A stretch of DNA of 64,000 nt from Lepturacanthus savala (lineage: Eukaryota > Chordata > Actinopteri > Scombriformes > Trichiuridae): assembly GCA_030544235.1 (NCBI GenBank), contig CM060471.1, positions 3,689,848 to 3,753,847 of the forward strand, written 5' to 3'. Position numbers and translations under genes: made by a program. Below, piece by piece: positions 26,435-38,004 of the stretch. Position 1 is the stretch's first letter, and every line of letters starts with the position of its first letter. The notes beneath the pieces are model-generated. The model had not been told where the DNA came from. It did not search any database and was given only the letters and a program-made list of their open reading frames with translations.

Positions 26435-27403
26435 GTAAGACCTTTGTTTTCTATTTATAGCTCTAGAGAAGGTGAGGAGACTCAGAAAGCTGCCCGGAGA
26501 GTTTCTGCCTTCACTTAAATCCTCAGTCCTCATTGTTTGCTTCACTTTGACTTATTTCTTTCATTCATCCTGTGGTATTGTGTGCTTGCTGAGTGGTGGC
26601 TCTGCCACAGGGAGCAGCTTTGTCTTGATCCACATCAGTGAAGTGAGCCCATCTCACAGAGAAAGAAACGCTTTTATTCTGGTTGTGTTTTCCAGCTGTT
26701 CTGTGAGCTGTTTTTTCACTTCTCTTTGACATGTTGAGGACAAAACTCAAGTAAAGCATGATCAAGCAAAAGTCAAACAAACTACCGTAGCAGTTGAGAC
26801 ACTGACCATTTGAACTCAAGTCGTCCATTTCCACAATGCAACCCAGGAACCTCTTTAGGAACTCTGGAACCTTCTCTGTGTCTGTGACACAGTAACAAGG
26901 ATCTAAACTGAGATCCTCATCCTCAGATTTTTCTTTCAATATAATTGATTATTTTGATATTTTACTTTCCTACAGTTTGTGAAATGCTTGAACGGTAAAA
27001 TTGGAATTTAATTACAATAAGTTTGTTTGTTTTGTTTTTTTCAAATTTAGTATAGGAAAATAATACATACAATGCAAAACAATACAATGACACAACACCA
27101 CAAAAAAACAACAAAAACAATTGGAAAAAATATCTGAAAACAATGAAACTAAGTGAAATGTATAGGACCGTGTCAGGTTTTTACTAGCATGGCCAACAAG
27201 AATCTTCTTTCCTATTCCTTTTCCAGAGTGGAAAAAAAACTCGTTGCAATAATGAGAGCCAACTATTGACTTTTTACGTAAGACTAGACTACTTTATCAT
27301 TTATTTTTTTGAAGAAAATGTTTTTCTTTTAATTCTGCCTTTTTAATTTCTTTAGAGAAAAAAAATCATGGTTTAAATAGAAAATTACTTATGTTATTTT
27401 TAG

Positions 27404-27583
27404 GGCAAATGTTCTGTGAAAATTGCTGATGACCATTTTATCCAAGACAACGGAGCAGGGTGGGACTATCACATCCCTGAACTACCACAATATCAATATG
27501 ACACAATGGTTTCCTCACCCACAAAACCTCATGAAGTGTCTCTCTCCATACATGATATAGCCTTGTCTTCATCCAGCAAGGCA
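27404..27583 (+). other. Possible cassette exon, 60 codons, unproven
   Basis: An open stretch of exactly 180 nt lies between tatttttag before GGC and a donor-like A then gttagt. It is in phase 0, so it could be spliced between the two jmjd1c exons without breaking the frame. The peptide starts GKCSVKIADDHFIQDNGAGW and is not low complexity. I do not recognise it, and nothing equivalent exists in mammalian JMJD1C as I know it. The donor is the first part of the adjoining minisatellite. It may equally be chance, or a scrap of an unrecognised mobile element. Confidence 0.2.
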
Positions 27584-30500
27584 GTTAGTAGAGTTTGTAG
27601 GGAGCAGGTGGAGTTTGTAGGGAGCAAGTGGAGTGTGTAGGGAGCAGGTGGAGTTTGTAGGTAGCAAGTGGAGTTTGTAGGGAGCAAGTGGAGTGTGTAG
27701 GGAGCAGGTGGAGTTTGTAGTAAGCAGGTGGAGTTTGTAGGGAGCAAGTGGAGTTTATAGGGAGCAAGTGGAGTTTGTAGGGAGCAAGTGGAGTGTGTAG
27801 GGAGCAGGTGGAGTTTGTAGTAAGCAGGTGGAGTTTGTAGGGAGCAAGTGGAGTTTATAGGGAGCAAGTGGAGTTTGTAGGGAGCAAGTGGAGTTTGTAG
27901 GGAGCAGGTGGAGTTTGTAGGGAGCAGGTGGAGTTTGTAGGGAGCAAGTGGAGTTTGTAGGGAGCAAGTGGAGTTTGTAGGGAGCAGGTGGAGTTTGTAG
28001 GGAGCAGGTGGAGTTTGTAGGGAGCAAGTGGAGTTTGTAGGGAGCAAGTGGAGTTTGTAGGGAGCAAGTGGAGTTTGTAGGGAGCAGGTGGAGTTTGTAG
28101 GGAGCAGGTGGAGTTTGTAGGGGGAGCAAGTGGAGTTTATAGGGAGTAGGTGGAGTTTGTAGGGAGCAAGTGGAGTTTGTAGGGAGCAGGTGGAGTTTGT
28201 AGGGAGCAGGTGGAGTTTGTAGGGGGAGCAAGTGGAGTTTATAGGGAGTAGGTGGAGTGTGTAGGGAGCAGGTGGAGTTTGTAGTAAGGAGGTGGAGTTT
28301 GTAGGGAGCAAGTGGAGTTTAGGGAACAAGTGGAGTTTGTAGGGAGCAGGTGGAGTTTGTAGGGAGCAAGTGGAGTTTGTAGGGAGCAGGTGGAGTTTGT
28401 AGGGAGCAAGTGGAGTGTGTAGGGAGCAGGTGGAGTTTGTAGTAAGCAGGTGGAGTTTGTAGGGAGCAAGTGGAGTGTGTAGGGAGCAGGTGGAGTTTGT
28501 AGTAAGGAGGTGGAGTTTGTAGGGAGCAAGTGGAGTTTAGGGAACAAGTGGAGTTTGTAGGGAGCAGGTGGAGTTTGTAGGGAGCAAGTGGAGTGTGTAG
28601 GGAGCAGGTGGAGTTTGTAGGTAGCAAGTGGAGTTTGTAGGGAGCAAGTGGAGTGTGTAGGGAGCAGGTGGAGTTTGTAGTAAGCAGGTGGAGTTTGTAG
28701 GGAGCAAGTGGAGTTTATAGGGAGCAAGTGGAGTTTGTAGGGAGCAAGTGGAGTGTGTAGGGAGCAGGTGGAGTTTGTAGTAAGCAGGTGGAGTTTGTAG
28801 GGAGCAAGTGGAGTTTATAGGGAGCAAGTGGAGTTTGTAGGGAGCAAGTGGAGTTTGTAGGGAGCAGGTGGAGTTTGTAGGGAGCAGGTGGAGTTTGTAG
28901 GGAGCAAGTGGAGTTTGTAGGGAGCAAGTGGAGTTTGTAGGGAGCAGGTGGAGTTTGTAGGGAGCAGGTGGAGTTTGTAGGGAGCAAGTGGAGTTTGTAG
29001 GGAGCAAGTGGAGTTTGTAGGGAGCAAGTGGAGTTTGTAGGGAGCAGGTGGAGTTTGTAGGGAGCAGGTGGAGTTTGTAGGGGGAGCAAGTGGAGTTTAT
29101 AGGGAGTAGGTGGAGTTTGTAGGGAGCAAGTGGAGTGTGTAGGGAGCAGGTGGAGTTTGTAGTAAGGAGGTGGAGTTTGTAGGGAGCAAGTGGAGTTTAG
29201 GGAACAAGTGGAGTTTGTAGGGAGCAGGTGGAGTTTGTAGGGAGCAAGTGGAGTTTGTAGGGAGCAGGTGGAGTTTGTAGGGAGCAAGTGGAGTGTGTAG
29301 GGAGCAGGTGGAGTTTGTAGTAAGCAGGTGGAGTTTGTAGGGAGCAAGTGGAGTGTGTAGGGAGCAGGTGGAGTTTGTAGTAAGGAGGTGGAGTTTGTAG
29401 GGAGCAAGTGGAGTTTAGGGAACAAGTGGAGTTTGTAGGGAGCAGGTGGAGTTTGTAGGGAGCAAGTGGAGTTTGTAGGGAGCAGGTGGAGTTTGTAGGG
29501 AGCAAGTGGAGTTTGTAGGGAGCAGGTGGAGTTTGTAGGGAGCAAGTGGAGTGTGTAGGGAGCAGGTGGAGTTTGTAGTAAGCAGGTGGAGTTTGTAGGG
29601 AGCAAGTGGAGTTTATAGGGAGCAAGTGGAGTTTGTAGGGAGCAAGTGGAGTTTGTAGGGAGCAGGTGGAGTTTGTAGGGAGCAGGTGGAGTTTGTAGGG
29701 AGCAGGTGGAGTTTGTAGGGAGCAAGTGGAGTTTGTAGGGAGCAGGTGGAGTTTGTAGGGAGCAGGTGGAGTTTGTAGGGAGCAAGTGGAGTTTGTAGGG
29801 AGCAGGTGGAGTTTGTAGGGAGCAAGTGGATTTTATAGGGAGTAGGTGGAGTTTGTAGGGAGCAGGTGGAGTTTGTAGGGAGCAAGTGGAGTGTGTAGGG
29901 AGCAGGTGGAGTTTGTAGTAAGGAGGTGGAGTTTGTAGGGAGCAAGTGGAGTTTATAGGGAGCAAGTGGAGTTTGTAGGGAGCAAGTGGAGTTTGTAGGG
30001 AGCAGGTGGAGTTTGTAGGGAGCAGGTGGAGTTTATAGGGAACAAGTGGACTTTGTAGGGAGCAGGTGGAGTTTGTAGGGAGCAAGTGGAGTTTGTAGGG
30101 AGCAGGTGGAGTTTGTAGGGAGCAAGTGGAGTTTGTAGGGAGCAGGTGGAGTTTGTAGGGAGCAAGTGGAGTGTGTAGGGAGCAGGTGGAGTTTGTAGTA
30201 AGCAGGTGGAGTTTGTAGGGAGCAAGTGGAGTTTGTAGGGAGCAGGTGGAGTTTGTAGGGAGCAGGTGGAGTTTGTAGGGAGCAAGTGGAGTTTGTAGGG
30301 AGCAGGTGGAGTTTGTAGGGAGCAGGTGGAGTTTGTAGGGAGCAGGTGGAGTTTATAGGGAACAAGTGGACTTTGTAGGGAGCAGGTGAAGTTTGTAGGG
30401 AGCAAGTGGAGTTTGTAGGGAGCAGGTGGAGTTTGTAGGGAGCAAGTGGAGTTTGTAGGGAGCAGGTGGAGTGTGTAGTAAGGAGGTGGAGTTTGTAGGG

Positions 30501-31570
30501 AGCAAGTGGAGTTTATAGGGAGCAAGTGGAGTTTGTAGGGAGCAAGTGGAGTTTGTAGGGAGCAGGTGGAGTGTGTAGGGAGCAAGTGGAGTTTGTAGGT
30601 AGCAGGTGGAGTTTGTAGGGAGCAAGTGGAGTTTATAGGGAGTAGGTGGAGTTTGTAGGGAGCAGGTGGAGTTTGTAGGGAGCAAGTGGAGTTTGTAGGG
30701 AGCAGGTGGAGTTTGTAGGGAGCAAGTGGAGTTTATAGGGAGTAGGTGGAGTTTGTAGGGAGCAGGTGGAGTTTGTAGGGAGCAGGTGGAGTTTGTAGGG
30801 AGCAAGTGGAGTGTGTAGGGAGCAGGTGGAGTTTGTAGGGAGCAAGTGGAGTTTGTAGGGAGTAGGTGGAGTTTGTAGGGAGTAGGTGGAGTTTGTAGGG
30901 AGTAAGTGGAGGTTGTAGGGAGTAGGTGGAGTTTATAGGGAGTCGGTGGAGTTTGTAGGGAGTAGGTAGAGTTTGTACGGCGTAAGTGGAGTTTGTAGGG
31001 AGTACGTGGAGTTTGTAGGGAGTAGGTGGAGTTTGTAGGGAGCAGGTGGAGTTTGTAGGGCGTAAGTGGAGTTTGTAGGGAGTAGGTGGAGTTTGTAGGG
31101 AGTACGTGGAGTTTGTAGGGAGTAGGTGGAGTTTGTAGGGAGTAGTTGGAGTTTGTAGGGCGAAAGTGGAGTTTGTAGGGAGTATGTGGAGTTTGTAGGG
31201 AGTATGTGGAGTTTGTAGGGAGTACGTGGAGTTTGTAGGGAGTAGGTGGAGTTTGTAGGGAGTAGTTGGAGTTTGTAGGGAGTAGGTGGAGTTTGTAGGG
31301 AGTAGTTGGAGTTTGTAGGGAGTAGGTGGAGTTTGTAGGGAGTAGTTGGAGTTTGTAGGGAGTAGGTGGAGTTTGTAGGGAGTAGTTGGAGTTTGTAGGG
31401 AGTACGTGGAGTTTGTAGGGAGTAGGTGGAGTTTGTAGGGAGTACGTGGAGTTTGTAGGGAGCAGGTGGAGTTTGTAGGGAGTAGGTGGAGTTTGTAGGG
31501 AGTAGGTGGAGTTTGTAGGGAGTACGTGGAGTTTGTAGGGAGTAGGTGGAGTTTGTAGGGAGTAAGTGGG
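27583..31570 (+). repeat. Minisatellite, about 199 tandem 20-bp units
   Basis: The basic unit is GGAGCAAGTGGAGTTTGTAG, repeated head to tail for 3,988 bp with few indels. There are two blocks. From 27583 to about 30850 most units carry AGCAAGTG or AGCAGGTG. From about 30850 to 31570 most carry AGTAGGTG, AGTACGTG, AGTAGTTG or CGTAAGTG. Higher-order structure is obvious: 27591-28176 recurs without a mismatch at 28551-29136. The + strand is G-rich and C-poor throughout. Open frames of up to 456 codons on the - strand are a by-product of the repeat: the 20-bp period cycles through all three frames and no unit contains a - strand stop. Confidence 0.99.
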
Positions 31571-31650
31571 ACCACTGATGGCGGAGTAACACAGCAACTG
31601 GATTGTATTTGACTGATAATGGTTTTCATTTGGAACGTCTCACTGTCTGT

Positions 31651-31651
31651 C

Positions 31652-31682
<31 letters not shown>

Positions 31683-31739
31683 CATCCTTATCTGTGTATA
31701 TACGTCAACACTCTGATGCAGAGCCTGCTCCATGTATCT

Positions 31740-31776
<37 letters not shown>

Positions 31777-31963
31777 CTTTGAAGTGGTGTCAATGTGGTT
31801 GTTGTGGTGTATTTGTTGTAGTCTGTACGTCACTCTATCACACACATACACACACAGTCATACACACTTCAAAGGGAAGTGGTCTGTATAGGCATGCTCA
31901 TGCTGAACTTGGATGTGTGTCTCTGCAGCAGTAAACTCATATTTTTAGGCTGTTGGAACTAAA

Positions 31964-32007
<44 letters not shown>
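31651..32007 (+). repeat. (TG)n and (CA)n microsatellites beside the minisatellite
   Basis: Runs at about 31656-31682 (TG), 31743-31773 (CA) and 31967-32007 (TG). Confidence 0.93.
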
Positions 32008-32009
<2 letters not shown>

Positions 32010-33113
32010 CACAGAGGCTGTCTGTGCATGGAATGTAATTCACTGTTGTGATTATGTAATAGCATAGTGCACAGCGCCATCTGGCACACACATTGGAGAT
32101 AAGAGTTCAAAGATTTGCACACACACACAGTTTTTTTCCTGGTTGTTTTTCTCGCTGTCTGATGACTCCTCCTGTTTTAGTCAGACATTCATCATATCAC
32201 TGCCCCGTTGCTGCTGCTATTGTCCTAGCAACTGCATCAAAAAGGAGAGAGCTGTAGACCTGAATGAATGTCTGGGTGAGTCACTTATTTTTCAAAAAGG
32301 GAATGTTTCATGTCTAACAATGACAGACTAATATTAAAAGAAGACTCACTTCAAGCAGAACACCTGAGAAACCTTTATTTCCTGGGTGCTTGATTTTTTT
32401 TCTATTGCTGCTTGTACTTGGATTTCAATGACAGCAGCTGCTTTCATTAAAAAGTGGATCAAAGTCAGTTGGAATATTTAAGACTCGACTGCTCAGATGT
32501 CCTTTATCCAACAGACCCCATTCAAACTAGGACAAAACCTAGACCTAGACAAAATACTTTAATTTTAAAAGTTGTGATCTGTGTTGTGATATCTTTTGTA
32601 CTTTTGGAGCAATCTAAGTTCACATTAGTTATTTTTCATCAATATACTTAGTTATCACCTTAGAAAAGGGTGGTTGAAATGGTAAAATTTGAAAAAGTAA
32701 CAAACCACAGCTGTAGCTCTCGTGTTGCCTTCAAGGACCATAAAATATGGGTCTTATCACTCCCATCTAACACCATGTGATAGGGGAAAGCAAACACTCA
32801 GATTTAATACTGAATACTACAAGATATTGGCATATTTCGAAAAAGACTAGGTAGTTACACAAGGTTGAACCTCAATCTGTGGAGTCAGACACAACAGCAC
32901 GGAGGAGGAAGTGACATCATAGCATAGAAGAGGAAGTGACATCACAGCAGCAGCTGACAGCGAGGCGATGCAGCGTCTTCTGTGAGAACAGAGCCAGGCT
33001 GAACAGTTTGCAGTGGTCTGGAGAAACCAGGCATTGTAGGAACATATAAAGGTCAGTTGATCATGAAGCCTGTGTCACAAACATCATGGGATGGAACTAG
33101 CTGCACTATAATG

Positions 33114-33576
33114 TAGGGCTGAATGATTGATTGCATTTGCAACATCACAATATAATAAAATCAAATTTTCTAACCACAATGGGTGCGATTACAACACAAT
33201 CACATGATGCAAGTGAAAGAGTGGATGACTCTGCTGCATCAACATTTCATGCTGCCCTTTAATCTGCAGCAAAACAGCCTGTGGCTCCACAGAACAGTCA
33301 GAAACAGAGCAGCTGAGCTTTAGTCTGGAAGAGGAGCAGCACGTCGGTGGCGTGGAACTACTTTAGTTTCAAGAAAAGAAGATGGTGCACAGCGTTAGGT
33401 GTTGTATAGAGACTAAATGTAGCTAATATTGTAGCTATTTTAAATCAATCATTATGTTTTGTTGAGAAATAAAGGATAAAATAGAGAATACAATTTAAAA
33501 TACATAAAAACAAAATTGTATATTAAATCACAATTGCAATATTGGGGGAAAAAAATACACACATCGTTCAGCCCCA
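33114..33576. mobile_element. hAT-like MITE with perfect 8-bp target duplication, 463 bp
   Basis: The ends are TAGGGCTGAATGATTG and, read inward from the right, TGGGGCTGAACGATG. The octamer CTATAATG flanks it exactly at 33106-33113 and 33577-33584. Subterminal CAATTGCAATATTGGGG is typical of this fish hAT group. No coding frame. Confidence 0.88.
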
Positions 33577-33647
33577 CTATAATGGCACAAATGGGATGTA
33601 CTGTACTGTCTTCATTCACAAATGTTCTCACTGCAAAGCCACTGGTC

Positions 33648-33682
<35 letters not shown>

Positions 33683-33690
33683 CACACACC
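33648..33690 (+). repeat. (CA)n microsatellite
   Basis: Interrupted once by an A triplet. Confidence 0.93.
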
Positions 33691-34535
33691 GAGGAATGAA
33701 GAGAAACAGCATAAGGACTGAAGCAGTGAAGCAGGGAAATCGATCCACTGGAGAAGAAGTGGCTAGCGTTTCAGTGCTGCTAATGATAGCAGCAGCAGTT
33801 GTTGGGAGTATTAATAGTTAATGTTAGTATCAGGGACAGCTGCTGCTGCAGCAGACACTAGAGGTGTTGTGTCAGATACAGGTTGGGTGACGGAGTCGGA
33901 GGATCTCCGTCCCGTCTGCAGTGGAGCTACTGCTGTTTATAGAGTCGCTGTAAGTGAGAGAGGAAGCATTCAGTCAGTGTTAAAACAGAAAGACAGACGA
34001 TTATTCTAACTCAGTGTCACATCTGAGGACAAAGTAGAGTCTCAGCTTTCATGTCTCTGACTGTGGAAGGAAACCAGAGCAGGGCCAACATGCAGACTCC
34101 ACAGACCACATGAAATCCACCAGCTTGAATCCTGGAGACAGACTGAATGGATAGTGGCTTCTCTGTGTCACAACAGCCTGATATGATCAGTCTTATCTCT
34201 TTATTATAGCGGCTGATAATCTCACTGACTGAGTGTTTCCCTTGTCTCTGCTGCCAGTGTCAGCAGCTTTCTGTGTTTCCCTCTGAGGAAAGCCTGACCT
34301 CCACTGAACAGCTGATAGATGTGTGTGACGGCTGTTTGAATTGACCCATTAATGATGGGAACCCCCCTCCCCCTGTCTCTACAGTATCAGTTTGTATTCC
34401 ATTCATTAACTAAGGTGTGTGTGTGTGTTGCTGTATTGAAGAGGTGGTGTCAGGTGATGTAAGGCTGCAGCATCATTAATCTACTGTAGGATAACATGGG
34501 CTCTGTTAGCTAATGGAAACTGCTCATTTCATCAT

Positions 34536-34538
<3 letters not shown>

Positions 34539-34599
<61 letters not shown>

Positions 34600-34600
34600 A
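34539..34600 (+). repeat. (CA)n microsatellite
   Basis: About 28 units. Shorter TG-rich stretches follow at 34650-34663 and 34910-35030. Confidence 0.95.
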
Positions 34601-34924
34601 CTTTAACAGATTACTGTAGTCTGAAAGGGAAAAGGTCACAAACAATTGGTGTGTGTGTGTGTGTCTCATTAGTTGTACTGCTGGCTCTGCACCATTTGTC
34701 TTTACTACAGAGGAGACACACGGTCATGTGACCTGCTTACAGCACAGAACAACTGTTTGATTTATGATGTATAAATGATGTACAAATCATACAATCTATC
34801 AAAATATATATTTCGATAATTTCATTTGTTAAAAATTAAATTAAAATAATTTTTTATATTAAGTTATCACATAGAGAAAATAACTGAAACAATTACAACA
34901 CTTTTTTGTTTGTTTGTGTGTGTC

Positions 34925-34958
<34 letters not shown>

Positions 34959-35929
34959 CAGATGTTCAAAAAGGGAAGAACTGACTGTGTGTGTGTGTGT
35001 GTGCGCGCATGTGTGTTTGTGTGAGTGTGTGAGAGAGAGACAGATGATCCTTGTTGTGTGTAAGAGTTGCTGCTATAAACGCAGCGGTCACTGGAGACAG
35101 ATCCTGCTTGAGACCATGTGTTTAGGTTCAGTCTGTTGTGCCTGAAGTTCTCAGTGACCCCTCCCTGCTCACACTAGCTCCATAACTCACCTAGACAGGT
35201 CCCATCCCCCTCATATGCAACACACACACACACATGCACACATGGCTTTAATTTAGCCTTCTTATGTTTACCCAGTTCTGTTTTTCTATGGTTTTGTATT
35301 GCTTTCCGCTGGTTTCCCATAGATACGGCTGAACAACACTGTCTGTTGTAAAAACCTTCTATTATCGGGTGGTATTGTGCATTTATGCAAAAAAAATCCT
35401 AATAGCTTCTTTTGGTGACCATATCCATGTAAAGTGCTGAAATTTAGCAAGCGTGGCGTGCACGTATGGCACAGTAATCCATGTTGCATGTGTCAGTGAA
35501 GCACACAGTCTAAAGGCAAATTTATGGTCACTGCAGTGCGTCCTGTGTTCACGGTGCAGAGGGTCTTTGCAGCAAAGACGTTTCTCTTTGTCACACAGAT
35601 AAGAATTTACCACACAGGACCAGGCAGATCTTTCGATAAACACCAGCAACAGTGTTTACCAGATGTTTTTTATGTTTTTGTGGAAAGAAAAGGTGTGCTG
35701 AAAAAAAGGCAGCTGAAAAAAGTCAAGACAAATCAGCGCTTTCTGCTGAGCCCCAAGAAAACTAACCTTTATATGACCTTCATGTATTTGTTCACTGTAA
35801 CACACAAGTCCAGCACATCGGCTTTGCATTAGGGAATCCATACACACACACACAGTCTGCACTCTAGTATGGACACAGATGCATGCATAAAAATATGAAT
35901 GCACATACGCTACAACAGCTGGCCACACG

Positions 35930-35931
<2 letters not shown>

Positions 35932-36013
<82 letters not shown>
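35932..36013 (+). repeat. (CA)n microsatellite
   Basis: About 40 uninterrupted units. Confidence 0.97.
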
Positions 36014-36014
<1 letters not shown>

Positions 36015-37540
36015 CCAACTGTCACTGCTCTGCTTTCCTCTCATATTGTCTTTTGTTCACAGGAGAGGAAGTGCACACAACTCTCTCATTACGTGTGTGT
36101 GTAGAGGAAATGAGTCTTCCTGTCTGCCAAGGCACTGATAAGGTGTTTAGTGAGGCAGGATTTACTGTTTTTAACAGTATCGATGTGTTGACATATCAGT
36201 AGCCTCTTTCACACAGCCTGTTCAAAGCAGGATTGCTGCGCTGTTCTGTGTAAAAGTCCAGAGACAGAACGGGGGTCTGAGTTGTTCCACCATCATGCTG
36301 GCAGCAGAGGTCATCATATTCCTGCAGCCACGTCTTTGTAAAGGGGCTTTGTTTGGTTCAGTGTAAAAAGGCAAAGTCCTGAGGGGTCTTCATTACGTCA
36401 TTATTGTAGAATCTCTGTGTAAAAGGGGCTATTCACTGTGTCTGCTTGTCTCTACACTTTTTTATTTGTAATATCCAAAATTGAATACAGTTAAATCTAA
36501 CCTTTATTTTCATCTTCACACATCATTTATTGTGGGCATAAATTCCTCCATTTGCTGCATATGTACCATTTCATTGGGTCATCCTCATATTTTCACCAGT
36601 GATGCAAAAAGTAGTAGAATATTTGACTGTAAATTTAAAGACATTTCACTTCAGTGAAAGTAAAACCACTTGTTTAAGAGGCTTTACAACAATCAGATCT
36701 GTTATGGATAAACATTATCTTATGTACGTCATTTCAGCCATGATCTGGTGATGATGTCATCAGACAATGATGCTGTGTATTTACAATACTTCCTTGTCAT
36801 GGCCACCATGGCAGAATGTTGTTGAATGGCAGCTAAATGTAATAAAGTCCTATTTAAAAAGGCAGTCATGTGCAGGTGTTAACACTAGCAACATCATGAA
36901 ACACTTCAAAAACTTCAATAAAAAATCTATAACAATGAGGTTGTGTGGAGGAGAAATTAGTTTTGTGTTGTGTTTGAAATAGAATGATGCTGATAGGATG
37001 TAATGGTTCAGCCTCATGTATAAGCAGATAACACTGTACACATACATATACACTGGAATGGGCAAGGTAGAATGAAGCACAGTATTGATAATGATAATGA
37101 GAAGAGGCTCTGTTGGCTTTGGCCTCTTTAAACAGATGGTGGTGAGGGGGAGGATGAATCTCATCCTCATCACTCTAATCACAAAATGTCAGAGCTGATC
37201 TTCAGATCCTTAAATGATGAGCTGTCTAAACCTGTCAAATTTGACGTTGACAGATTTACTCTATTCTCTTTATTTAAGCAAGCTGCACTTTAAGCATGTG
37301 TGTGTGTCCATGTGTGTGCATCTGTGTGTGTCCATGTCTGTGTGTGTGTGTGTATGAGGCTTACAGTGCTGTCCCAGTGCTAATTAAGTAACAATATGAC
37401 TATTGCAACTACTGATAGAATAAGTCTGTGTTATATACAGGGGATTAGCAACACACTGCAGATTCAGGGGAGGCCAGCTGTGAATAAATGTAGCATGAGA
37501 GCCTTGGGATGATATACACAATTAAATACACACACAGGCA

Positions 37541-37634
37541 ATACCAATACCAGTACCAATACCAGTACCAATACTAATACCAATACCAATACCAATACCA
37601 TTACCAATACCAATACCAATACCAATACCAATAC
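37541..37634 (+). repeat. Hexanucleotide (AATACC)n repeat
   Basis: About 15 units with AGTACC, ACTAAT and ATTACC variants. It lies directly upstream of MITE copy F. Confidence 0.95.
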
Positions 37635-37656
37635 AATTGTGTTGATGTACTTCACT

Positions 37657-37755
37657 TCATTGCATAGTGTTGCCAAATGGCAACAATTACTTTATCTTAA
37701 TTTTTCTAAAAAGCTGTAATATAAAATCTATGTTTTTATAATTAGGCATGAACAG
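37657..37755 (+). mobile_element. TTAA MITE fragment, copy F, left end only
   Basis: ATTGCATAGTGTTGCC and the following TTACTTTATCTT, TTTTTCTAAAAAGCTG and AATCTATGTTTTTA blocks match the left end of the family (compare the - strand of 53460-53576). It stops inside the element and has no right end. A (ACCAAT)n tract lies just upstream. Confidence 0.65.
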
Positions 37756-38004
37756 TGTGAAAATCAAACTACGCAGTGCTGGACAACCATGAATCAAAAT
37801 CAAACTCTCAGTACACCACCATTATGTCACCTCAAGGAAAATAAAGCAGCTTGCTGACAGAATTGTGACCGGCACTTAAGTGATATTCTTTATCAGCAGG
37901 GCCACTTAGTGTAACATCAGACATATTGTTGATTATATTGTCATTCTGTCATATTCGGATAAAATAGCTGTAGTTAAATGAAGGTTTTCCCCATAGTGCT
38001 GTAT

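Noticed and set aside
26565..26939. 124-codon - strand frame next to the jmjd1c exon
   Set aside because: No family resemblance and lies in intron. Length alone is not evidence here.
27529..31629. Very long - strand open frames (up to 456 codons) of the type LLPTNSTCSLQTPPAPYK
   Set aside because: They are generated by the 20-bp repeat, whose period cycles through all three frames and has no stop on that strand. Several overlapping frames give the same peptide, which is diagnostic of an artefact.
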